Positions 52,506 through 59,538 of a stretch of 64,000 nt of DNA are shown here, piece after piece (the stretch's first letter is position 1; each line of letters begins with the position of its first letter). Source of the DNA: an uncultured Altererythrobacter sp. (GTDB taxonomy: Bacteria > Pseudomonadota > Alphaproteobacteria > Sphingomonadales > Sphingomonadaceae); assembly GCA_913055875.1 (NCBI GenBank), contig CAJXJY010000002.1, positions 248,001 to 312,000 of the forward strand, in the 5' to 3' direction. The notes under the pieces were generated by a model. That model made no database searches. It had not been told where the DNA came from and saw nothing but the letters and a program-made list of their open reading frames with translations. Made by a program: the position numbers and the translations under genes.

Positions 52506-52554
52506 GAACTGGGCAATATTGAGCGGACTAGCGACTGGAACCCAACACGATAGG

Positions 52555-53748
52555 CTAATCCGCCGCCGCGATCCGCGCGACCATCGCGCGCCATTGGTCG
52601 CGATAGGCTCTGCTGGTCGCCGTCGGCCAGTTGCTCACCACCGCAACCACCAGCCGCTCTTCCGGATCGATGGTGATCGCTTGGCCGAAAATGCCCTGCG
52701 CACCGAAGCGCTCCTCGGGATAGGCCCACCACTGGTAGCCGTAGCCGAAACCCGGCGCGTTCGGGGCGAAATCGACCACCGGCGCGCCCGCCTGCCCGAA
52801 CCAGCCCTGCGGCACCACGCCCCGCCCGCCTTCGAGCACGAACTGCCCGAAGCGCGCATAGTCGGACAGCCGCAGCGACAGGCAGCAGCCGCCGATATTG
52901 CCGCCGGTCAGGTCGGTCATCCAGAACAGGTCGCCGGCAAAGCCCGCCGGATCGACGATCCTGTCCTTGGCATAGGCGGCGAGGCTCATGCCGGTGGCGT
53001 TCTCGACGATCAGCCCGAGCAGATTTGTCTCGAGCGTCTTGTAGACCCATTTCTCCCCCGCCGGCGCCTCGCGCGTCAGCGTGCGGGCGTAGGTGACGGC
53101 CTGCGATTCGCCCGGTACCGGTGCGATCGCGAGCATCTTCGCGACGTCGCTGTCGGGGTCGGTATAGTCCTCGTTCCACTTTACGCCCGAGGTCATGGTC
53201 GCGATCTGGCCGACGGTGACGCCGTCATAGGCGGTCCCCGCCAGTTCGGGCACGTAACGGGTGACGGGTGCGTTCAGGCTTTCGATATGGCCGTCCGCGA
53301 TCGCCGCGCCGAGCAAGGTCGAGGTAAAGCTCTTGGCGACCGAAAAGCTGGTCCAGCGCCCCTCCGGCCCGAATCCGAGCGCGTATTTTTCATAGCGCAC
53401 CCGGCCGTCCTGCAGCACCATCGCCCCCGCCGCACCGCTCGACGTGACGAGCGCGTCGATCGCGGCGACTGTTCCGGCAGGTAGCGGCCGGCCCTGTGCA
53501 AGCGTGCGCGCACTTGCGCCGTGGCGCACTTCGAGGCCGGGAAACAGCCCTTCCATATCGCGAAACGCCGCCGAGCGGCGCTCGTCGTTCCAGAACAGGA
53601 TCGAGTCGCTCGGGTCGAGGCTGGCCGGGTTGTCCGGCATACTTAGCGTGACCGCGGGCGGCGTGGGCGCAGGCACATCGAGCCCGGCACCCGCGCAACC
53701 CGAGATCGCCAGCGCTGCAACACCCGCCAGAAAAATCCGCATCTTCAT
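52555..53748 (-). CDS. Beta-lactamase-class-C-like serine hydrolase (lipoprotein)
   Basis: A 397-residue protein with a lipoprotein signal (MKMRIFLAGVAALAISGC, Cys18). The serine hydrolase fold has the SxxK pair in SFSVAKSFTS and a Y-x-N-like region in YKTLETNLLGLI, resembling 6-aminohexanoate-dimer hydrolase and class C esterases more than true beta-lactamases. It is membrane-anchored in the periplasm; the substrate is unknown. Its ATG overlaps the stop of the cyclopropane synthase gene (53745-53748), so both are cotranscribed. Confidence 0.85.
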   Translation of the reverse strand: MKMRIFLAGVAALAISGCAGAGLDVPAPTPPAVTLSMPDNPASLDPSDSILFWNDERRSAAFRDMEGLFPGLEVRHGASARTLAQGRPLPAGTVAAIDALVTSSGAAGAMVLQDGRVRYEKYALGFGPEGRWTSFSVAKSFTSTLLGAAIADGHIESLNAPVTRYVPELAGTAYDGVTVGQIATMTSGVKWNEDYTDPDSDVAKMLAIAPVPGESQAVTYARTLTREAPAGEKWVYKTLETNLLGLIVENATGMSLAAYAKDRIVDPAGFAGDLFWMTDLTGGNIGGCCLSLRLSDYARFGQFVLEGGRGVVPQGWFGQAGAPVVDFAPNAPGFGYGYQWWAYPEERFGAQGIFGQAITIDPEERLVVAVVSNWPTATSRAYRDQWRAMVARIAAAD

Positions 53749-54986
53749 CCCTCCTTGACCAGCGTGACCTGGTGGACGTCGATCCCGCCGCCGCGGAACC
53801 CGCCTTCGCAATACATCAGGTAGTAGCGCCACAAACGCCGGAACCGTTCGTCGAAGCCGACGGGCAGGCGATCGTCCGCCACCGCCGCATCGAACCGTTC
53901 GCGCCACGCCTTGAGCGTTTCGGCATAATCCTGCCCGAAATCGTGCTGATGGCGCCACGTCAGCCCGCGCTCGGCCGCGAGGCGCATGAACTCGCTGGTG
54001 CGGATCAGCAGGCCGCCGGGGAAGATATAGGCCTGGATGAAATCGGCGCTCTTCGCATAGGCATCGAACAGCGAATCCCTCATCGAGATGTACTGGATCG
54101 CGGCGCGTCCGCCGGGCTTGAGGCAGCGCGCGATGCAATCGAAGAAGCTCGGCCAGTATTCGCGCCCCACCGCCTCGACCATCTCGACGCTGACCACCGC
54201 ATCGAAGCGTTCGTCGACATCGCGATAATCCTGCTTGCGGAAATCGATCGAAGGATCGCTTCGCTCGCGCGCCCAGGCCAGTTGTTCGTCCGACAGGCTG
54301 ATGCCCGTGACCTTGCTCCCGCCCCGCGCGAAATGATCCGACAACCCACCCCAGCCGCAGCCGATCTCGAGCAGCGTGCCGGGCGTGCCCAGCCGCTCGG
54401 ACAGCGCGCGCCATTTGCGCCGCTGCGCCGCCTCCAGGTCATCCCCATCGCTCCATATCGCCGAGGAATAGCTCATCGTCGGGTCGAGCCAGGCGGCGTA
54501 GAAATCGTTGCCGAGATCGTAATGCGCATGGATGTTGCGCACCGATCCGGCATGCGTGTTGCGGTTGAGCCAGTGCGCAAAACGTGCCGCCCAGCGGAAC
54601 GGCCCGCTTGCGCGCCCGGTATCGCCCAGCGCCTCGCCATTGGCCATGAACAGGGCGAACACCGGCACCGGGTCGGGGCTGTCCCACTCGCCCGCTTCCC
54701 ACGCCTGGTACCACCCGATCGAACCGTTGGTCGCGAGCCGCATCAGCGCGCGCCAGTCGCGAATATGCACGGTCGCTTCGAAGCCGGGGTTGCGCCCGCC
54801 GAGCACGCGCGTCGTGCCGTCCGGAAGCGTGCCCGTGATCGAGCCTTGCTCCAGCCCGGCGTCGATCCGGTCGAGCACCTTGTGAAACCCGGGCGCGATC
54901 GCCCGTGCCAGCAGTCCGGGCTTGCGCTCGAACCGCGCCGCCCCGGTCAGCAGCTCGTTGCCCCTGTCGAACTCCCGCGTCGCCAT
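53745..54986 (-). CDS. Cyclopropane-fatty-acyl-phospholipid synthase family protein
   Basis: A 413-residue SAM-dependent methyltransferase that adds a methylene group across the double bond of membrane phospholipid acyl chains, making the membrane resistant to stress. Motifs are the SAM loop LEIGCGWGGLSDHFA, NIHAHYDLGNDFYAAWLD and MSYSSAIWSD, and a C-terminal cyclopropane-type domain. It is peripheral to the inner membrane. It lies 39 bp after the photolyase gene and is coupled to the serine hydrolase gene. Confidence 0.9.
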   Translation of the reverse strand: MATREFDRGNELLTGAARFERKPGLLARAIAPGFHKVLDRIDAGLEQGSITGTLPDGTTRVLGGRNPGFEATVHIRDWRALMRLATNGSIGWYQAWEAGEWDSPDPVPVFALFMANGEALGDTGRASGPFRWAARFAHWLNRNTHAGSVRNIHAHYDLGNDFYAAWLDPTMSYSSAIWSDGDDLEAAQRRKWRALSERLGTPGTLLEIGCGWGGLSDHFARGGSKVTGISLSDEQLAWARERSDPSIDFRKQDYRDVDERFDAVVSVEMVEAVGREYWPSFFDCIARCLKPGGRAAIQYISMRDSLFDAYAKSADFIQAYIFPGGLLIRTSEFMRLAAERGLTWRHQHDFGQDYAETLKAWRERFDAAVADDRLPVGFDERFRRLWRYYLMYCEGGFRGGGIDVHQVTLVKEG

Positions 54987-55025
54987 GGCGCTACTATGCG
55001 CCGAGCTTACGCTAGCGGCAAGCCG

Positions 55026-56408
55026 CTAGCCCTTCGAATTGCGATAGGCCTCCAGCGCCCGTTCGCGCGCTTCCCTGTGACCGATGATCCTGGCCGGATA
55101 GTCGCCGCGCCTGTCGTCGGGCGGATCGTGAATGTCTTCGTCGTCGAGCTCCGCCAGTTCGGGCACGTATTCGCGGATGTAGCCCGCCGCGTCGAACTTC
55201 TCCGACTGGCTCAGCGGAGCCATGATGCGCGGGAACATATTCGAATCCACGCCGGTGCCGCTGATCCACTGCCAGTTGACGCCGTTATTGCCGTAATCGG
55301 CATCGACCAGCGTGTCCCAGAACCACTGCTCGCCGTGGCGCCAGTCGATCAGCAGGTGCTTCACCAGAAAGCTCGCCGCGATCATGCGCACGCGGTTGTG
55401 CATCCAGCCGGTCCGCCACAGCTGGCGCATCCCGGCGTCGACGATGGGGTAACCTGTCTGGCCGCGCTGCCATGCCGCCAGATCGTCCGCGATCAGGTGG
55501 CCGGCGTTCGGATTGCGCCACAGCGTGCGCTCGTCGTAGTCTCGATAGCTCTCCTTCGGGTAATCCGGGAACTGGCAAATCACAGTCTGCGCATAGTCGC
55601 GCCAGATCAGTTCCTTCTCGAACGTCTTCCATCCCTGCGAGCGCTTGTCGGCGAAACGGTGCCACACCTGCACCGGCGAGATCTCGCCCCAATGCAGGTG
55701 CGGCGACAGGCGCGAGGTGATGTCGTCCGAGGGCAGGTTGCGGCCGTCGTCGTACTCGTCGACCTGGTCCGCCCACCAGTCGAGCCGCTCATGCGCCGCC
55801 CGCTCGCCGACATCCCAGAACTCGCGCAGCCCGCCGGCCCAGTCCGGCTCTGTCGGAAGCAGGTTCCAGTCATCGAGGTCGTCGCTCGCGGGCCAGTCGT
55901 CGGGCGAGCGGATCGTACCGGGTTCGGGCAGAGCTTCGCGCGGCGGCAACCGGTCGAGCGTTGCCTTCGCGAACGGCGTGTAGATCTTGTACGGATCGCC
56001 CGAGCCGGTGGTCACCTCGCCCATCGGCAGCAGGTAGTTGCCGTCGTAGAGCTCGAGCTCGAATGCGTCGGCCAGCTTCCCCTGCGCCTTGCGCCACCAT
56101 GGTTCGTAATGGCGATTGGCGTGGATCGTCTCGGCACCGACCGCACGCGCAACCTTCGACAACTCCTCCGCCGCATCGCCGCACCGCAGGATTATGCGCG
56201 AATGGCGGCTGCCGAAGCTCCTGCCGAGGCTGTCGAGCGAATGGTGCAGCCACCACCTGCTTGCGCCGCCATAGGCATGGTCGCCCGCCGCCTCGTCGTC
56301 GAGCACGTAGACGGCCACAACAGGCCCCTCCTGCGCGGCATGAAACAGCGCGGGATTGTCCGCCAAGCGCAGATCGCGGCGCAGCCAGACGATTTGGGGA
56401 GAACGCAC
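55026..56408 (-). CDS. phrB: Deoxyribodipyrimidine photolyase
   Basis: A 460-residue photolyase that repairs UV-induced cyclobutane pyrimidine dimers in light. It has the N-terminal antenna-binding domain (IVWLRRDLRLADNPAL), the FAD-binding domain (WRDYAQTVICQF, TGWMHNRVRMI, WQWISGTGVDSNMF) and a usual C-terminus. The start GTG at 56408 is preferred because GGAGG lies about six bases before it; the longer frame to 56462 would add residues made from a palindromic repeat (RASTGSARTE). It leads the photolyase-cfa-hydrolase group. Repair of (6-4) products cannot be excluded, but the sequence fits the class I CPD type. Confidence 0.92.
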   Translation of the reverse strand: MRSPQIVWLRRDLRLADNPALFHAAQEGPVVAVYVLDDEAAGDHAYGGASRWWLHHSLDSLGRSFGSRHSRIILRCGDAAEELSKVARAVGAETIHANRHYEPWWRKAQGKLADAFELELYDGNYLLPMGEVTTGSGDPYKIYTPFAKATLDRLPPREALPEPGTIRSPDDWPASDDLDDWNLLPTEPDWAGGLREFWDVGERAAHERLDWWADQVDEYDDGRNLPSDDITSRLSPHLHWGEISPVQVWHRFADKRSQGWKTFEKELIWRDYAQTVICQFPDYPKESYRDYDERTLWRNPNAGHLIADDLAAWQRGQTGYPIVDAGMRQLWRTGWMHNRVRMIAASFLVKHLLIDWRHGEQWFWDTLVDADYGNNGVNWQWISGTGVDSNMFPRIMAPLSQSEKFDAAGYIREYVPELAELDDEDIHDPPDDRRGDYPARIIGHREARERALEAYRNSKG

Positions 56409-56416
56409 ACCCACCT

Positions 56417-56511
56417 CCGTTCGGGCTGAGCCTGTCGAAGCCCTGTCCTTCACTTCCCGCATAGCGCCAAAAGAAAGGCGGTCCTTCGACAGGCTCGGGA
56501 CGAACGGGTTT
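56417..56511. repeat. Palindromic repeat family A, copy 3 (upstream of phrB)
   Basis: A 95-bp element with arms CCGTTCGGGCTGAGCCTGTC and GACAGGCTCGGGACGAACGG. Its centre (CTTCACTT, GCGCCAAAAGAAAGGCGGT) closely matches that of copy 1. It nearly fills the 117-bp gap between the DUF457 gene and phrB and ends nine bases before the chosen GTG start. The GGAGG ribosome-binding site of phrB begins at the edge of this element. Confidence 0.82.
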
Positions 56512-56525
56512 AGGGCTCAATGCGT

Positions 56526-57470
56526 TTACTGCGATGGCAGTTCCTCGCACTGTACGTCGGGCAATGCGACGGTGAAGCGATCGCGCGCACGCGGATCGTA
56601 GAAGCGGGCGTCGCGAAGGAGAACCGAGCCGTCGGGCGCGCGCTCGGCGAAGGGCGCGCGCGACCAGAACAGGAATGCCCTGGCCTGCGAGTTCTCACGA
56701 TCGGCCCGTTCCCATTCGGATGAAGCAAGGAGGCACGGCCGTCCGATCTCTTCCGGCTCGGATCGAGGCCCGAGCAGCGAATATTCGTAATGCCGATACA
56801 GGGACGGATATCCGTGGATTACCTCACGCTTCCAAAACGCCACCGGCGGCGGACTTGCTATGGCATTATCGTGGCTGGCAGCGGTTACATTCTCGGCCCA
56901 CCACGTGATGGCCCCGTTGAGCCCGACATACGCCAGCGCCACCGCAATCGCCACGCGCGCCGGCCTGCGCCACTCACCGCCCCGCTTCTCGCGCCGCAGC
57001 GACCACCACGTGGCTACGCCCATCAGCGCCCACAACCACACGTCGATGATGAACAGCGTGTCGCCGTAGAACCAGCGGCTCGAGAACGGTTCGAGCAGGC
57101 GGATGCCGTAGACGTTGAGCCAGTCGAGCGCCGGGTGGGTCAGACAGGCGAGGAAGCCGAGCGCGTAGAGCCAGCCGAAATGTACAGGCAGGCGCCCTTC
57201 CGGCCGCTTCCCGCGTTTCGCCTGCCATCGGTCGAAGCCCCACAGCAACGCCGCCAGCACCAGCGGCAGCAACACCCAGGCGAGCGGCCCGTGCGTGATC
57301 CCGCGGCGGAAGCCGAGATGCTCTGCCCCGTCGAGCCACAGGAAGCACGCCGCGTCGACATCGGGCAGGTTGGCGCCGATGATCAGCGCGGGCATGGCAA
57401 GGCCGGTCTTGCGCTTGAGGCCGGCCTGGCCGAGCAGCGCGCCGACGAGGCTATGGGTCAGATTGTCCAT
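56526..57470 (-). CDS. YdjM/DUF457-type membrane-bound hydrolase-like protein
   Basis: A 314-residue integral membrane protein of the putative metal-dependent hydrolase family YdjM (DUF457). The N-terminus MDNLTHSLVGALLGQAGL carries the conserved His. NLPDVDAACFLW and RRGITHGPLAWVLLPLVLAA carry further metal-ligand-type residues and the first helices, followed by two to three more membrane segments and a long soluble tail. The function is unknown; some relatives are linked to lipid or membrane homeostasis. It lies upstream of the phrB group on the same strand. Confidence 0.8.
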   Translation of the reverse strand: MDNLTHSLVGALLGQAGLKRKTGLAMPALIIGANLPDVDAACFLWLDGAEHLGFRRGITHGPLAWVLLPLVLAALLWGFDRWQAKRGKRPEGRLPVHFGWLYALGFLACLTHPALDWLNVYGIRLLEPFSSRWFYGDTLFIIDVWLWALMGVATWWSLRREKRGGEWRRPARVAIAVALAYVGLNGAITWWAENVTAASHDNAIASPPPVAFWKREVIHGYPSLYRHYEYSLLGPRSEPEEIGRPCLLASSEWERADRENSQARAFLFWSRAPFAERAPDGSVLLRDARFYDPRARDRFTVALPDVQCEELPSQ

Positions 57471-57536
57471 CTAGCGCCCTGCCCCGATCGTGGCATCGAC
57501 AAGAGACATGGACCGCATGTTACACGGTCCTGAGGC

Positions 57537-57563
57537 AAAAAAGCCCGCCACACAACGGGCGGC
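57537..57563 (-). terminator. Rho-independent terminator, minus strand
   Basis: Read on the minus strand, a GCCCG-TTGTGTGG-CGGGC hairpin (57560-57543) is followed directly by six T (57542-57537). This is a standard intrinsic terminator. It should end the EF-hand lipoprotein transcript (57705-58319) before the DUF457 gene. Confidence 0.7.
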
Positions 57564-57655
57564 GGAATCGCAGCGGGAAAGGGAGGTCGTCGCCATCGCC
57601 CGAGCATGGCATATCCGCGCCGGAGTAGGACAGCGAATTCGCCGATCCCACAGCA

Positions 57656-57683
57656 AAGGGCGGCAGGTCGCCCCGCCGCCCTT
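57656..57683 (-). terminator. Perfect 9-bp hairpin downstream of the EF-hand gene
   Basis: AAGGGCGGC and GCCGCCCTT pair perfectly around a 10-base loop, 21 bp after the stop of the EF-hand lipoprotein gene. Only three T follow on the minus strand, so it is either a weak terminator or a 3'-end-protecting hairpin ahead of the stronger terminator at 57537-57563. Confidence 0.5.
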
Positions 57684-57704
57684 CAAGTTCGTCTATTCCG
57701 TCGA

Positions 57705-58319
57705 TCAGCCGTCGAATGTTTCACCGCGGCGGGCCGAGGTGAATTCGCGCTGGTCGAGATACGTGTCGCCGTCCAGATCGTAGTAGAAGAATGAATCCGC
57801 CGCGGAGTTGATCTGGTCGTCGGTCAGCTCGACCGGACCGGCATCGTTGGCTGCGGCACTATCCGGATCGAGCGGGATCGCCCAGATTGCGTATTCGGCA
57901 ACCGACAGCTGGCCATCGTCGTTGCGGTCGAGATAGCCCCAGGTCATGTTGGTACGGGCGCGCATATTGGTGTTCGCATCGCGCGGTTGCGAGGCAGCCT
58001 CCATTTCGCTGCGGTCCTCGTCGGTCATATCCTCCGCATCGGCGTCGCCGCCCATTTGTACCTGTTCGGACATCACTTCGTCGCGATATCCGTCATACTC
58101 GGTACGAAAAGTATCCGCATCGAATGCATCGCGGCGCGTCTGCGCCTCTTCCCCCAGCACATAGTCGCGGGTCATGGGATCGAACTCATCGCTCGTTATC
58201 GCCACGTCCTCCTCGCTGACCAGCGTATCGTCGGTCTCTTCGACATCGTTGTCGCCGCACGCGGCTAGCGCAAGGGCAAGTCCGGATGCGACGGCAAGGG
58301 TGGATTTGAACTGGGTCAC
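57705..58319 (-). CDS. Acidic EF-hand lipoprotein
   Basis: A 204-residue protein starting with GTG, preceded by AGGAG. The signal has lipobox LALAAC (Cys21), then a very acidic linker. Two EF-hand-like loops follow: DRNDDGQLSVAEY and DLDGDTYLDQREF, each with the D-x-D-x-D-G pattern that binds calcium. It should be membrane-anchored in the periplasm and bind Ca2+. Similar small EF-hand proteins occur in sphingomonads, but the role is not known. It is a single-gene unit with hairpins downstream. Confidence 0.8.
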   Translation of the reverse strand: MTQFKSTLAVASGLALALAACGDNDVEETDDTLVSEEDVAITSDEFDPMTRDYVLGEEAQTRRDAFDADTFRTEYDGYRDEVMSEQVQMGGDADAEDMTDEDRSEMEAASQPRDANTNMRARTNMTWGYLDRNDDGQLSVAEYAIWAIPLDPDSAAANDAGPVELTDDQINSAADSFFYYDLDGDTYLDQREFTSARRGETFDG

Positions 58320-58406
58320 GTAGGTCTCCTGTAATTTGACCTGCCAATCATGCAGGCTTCACAGGAACAACGGGCGGCACGCGAAATCGTTCAAATCGTG
58401 GCGAAA

Positions 58407-59441
58407 TCAGACCGGATCGGCGGCAGTCCCGTTCACCGTCCAGGTCTGACCGGTGCCGAGCAGCCGGGCGAGGTTCGCTTCCTTGCCCGCACGGGCCTTC
58501 TCGCGCTCTGCGGCGACCGCCGCCTCGAAGGTCGGGCGCGGATCGTCGTAGAGCACGCCGAGCGCCATCGGGAACGGGCCGAACGGCATCTCCACCAGCA
58601 TATGCGCGATCGAGCGGTTGGTGACGTCGTGGGCGATCACCCCCGCGCTTTTCCAGTCGCCATCGGTCACATCGACCACCTTCAACTCGAGCGCGTCTCG
58701 GTCGAGCGCGATGCCCTTGGTGTCGCCCGCGAACAGCATGGGCTTGCCGTCCTCCAGCCACAGCTGGCGATCCTCCGCCCCCTTGGGCGCGGCGAAATCG
58801 TCGAACACATCCTTGTTGTAGACGATGCAGTTCTGGAAGATTTCGATGAACGCCGCGCCCTGGTGCGCGTGCGCCGCCATCAGCACGTCGGGCAGGTGTT
58901 TCGACACGTCGAAGCCGCGCCCGACGAAGCGCGCGCCGCTGCCGAGCGCGAAGGCGGCGGGGCGCGCGGGGTGGTCGTAGCTGCCGATCGGGGTCGAGGG
59001 GCTGCGCGTGCCCTCGCGGCTGGTCGGCGAGGCCTGCCCCTTGGTGAGACCGTAGATCTCGTTGTTGAACAGCATGATCTGCATGTTCACGTTGCGCCGC
59101 AGCACGTGCATCAGATGGTTGCCGCCGATCGACAGCCCGTCGCCGTCGCCGGTCACCAGCCAGATGTCGAGATCCGGATTGGCGAGCTTGGTACCGGTCG
59201 CGATCGCCGGGGCGCGGCCGTGGATCGTGTGGAAGCCGTAGCTCTCCATGTAATAGGGAAAGCGGCTGGAGCAGCCGATACCGCTGATGAACACGGTGTT
59301 GGCCGGGTCCGCGCCCAATTGCGGCAGCGTGCGCTGCACGGCCTTGAGGATCGCGTAATCGCCGCAACCGGGGCACCAGCGGACCTCCTGGTCGGTGACC
59401 CAGTCCTTGAGCGTGGTTTCGATTTTGGCTGGTGCGTTCAT
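58407..59441 (-). CDS. korB: 2-oxoacid:ferredoxin oxidoreductase, beta subunit
   Basis: A 344-residue TPP-binding subunit. It contains WCPGCGDYAIL with the Fe-S-type Cys set, GIGCSSRFPYYMESYGFHT, and the TPP motif GDGDGLSIGGNHLMHVLRRN. With KorA it oxidatively decarboxylates 2-oxoglutarate (or a related 2-oxoacid) to acyl-CoA and reduced ferredoxin. Its start has GAGG about seven bases upstream, at the edge of an inverted repeat that fills the gap to korA. No ferredoxin gene is adjacent. The 2-oxoglutarate preference is inferred from the family and is not proven. Confidence 0.9.
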   Translation of the reverse strand: MNAPAKIETTLKDWVTDQEVRWCPGCGDYAILKAVQRTLPQLGADPANTVFISGIGCSSRFPYYMESYGFHTIHGRAPAIATGTKLANPDLDIWLVTGDGDGLSIGGNHLMHVLRRNVNMQIMLFNNEIYGLTKGQASPTSREGTRSPSTPIGSYDHPARPAAFALGSGARFVGRGFDVSKHLPDVLMAAHAHQGAAFIEIFQNCIVYNKDVFDDFAAPKGAEDRQLWLEDGKPMLFAGDTKGIALDRDALELKVVDVTDGDWKSAGVIAHDVTNRSIAHMLVEMPFGPFPMALGVLYDDPRPTFEAAVAAEREKARAGKEANLARLLGTGQTWTVNGTAADPV

Positions 59442-59449
59442 GACTACCT

Positions 59450-59531
59450 CGTCATCCCAGCGAACGCTGGGATCTCCATCAGTACCGTCCGACTTTGCTG
59501 CACAAGATCCCAGCTTTCGCTGGGATGACGG
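59450..59531. repeat. Inverted repeat (type C) in the korA-korB spacer
   Basis: An 82-bp element whose arms are CGTCATCCCAGCGAACGCTG (continuing GGATCT) and its near-inverse ending at GATGACGG. Each arm is itself a small hairpin (ATCCCAGC-GAAC-GCTGGGAT on the left). It lies between the korA stop and the korB start, only eight bases before the korB ATG, so it provides or covers the korB ribosome-binding region. Confidence 0.8.
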
Positions 59532-59538
59532 AAATTCT

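Noticed and set aside
52555-53748. Beta-lactamase resistance gene
   Set aside because: The SxxK fold is shared with many esterases and the region after it fits 6-aminohexanoate-dimer hydrolase-type enzymes better; nothing indicates antibiotic hydrolysis.
53772-56429. An 885-codon + strand frame across the cfa and photolyase genes
   Set aside because: It covers two genuine genes on the opposite strand and shows no domain; it is a GC-rich shadow.
57490-57783. Small ORFs in the gap downstream of the EF-hand gene
   Set aside because: They overlap two hairpins and the 3' end of the EF-hand gene and have no ribosome-binding site or family resemblance.
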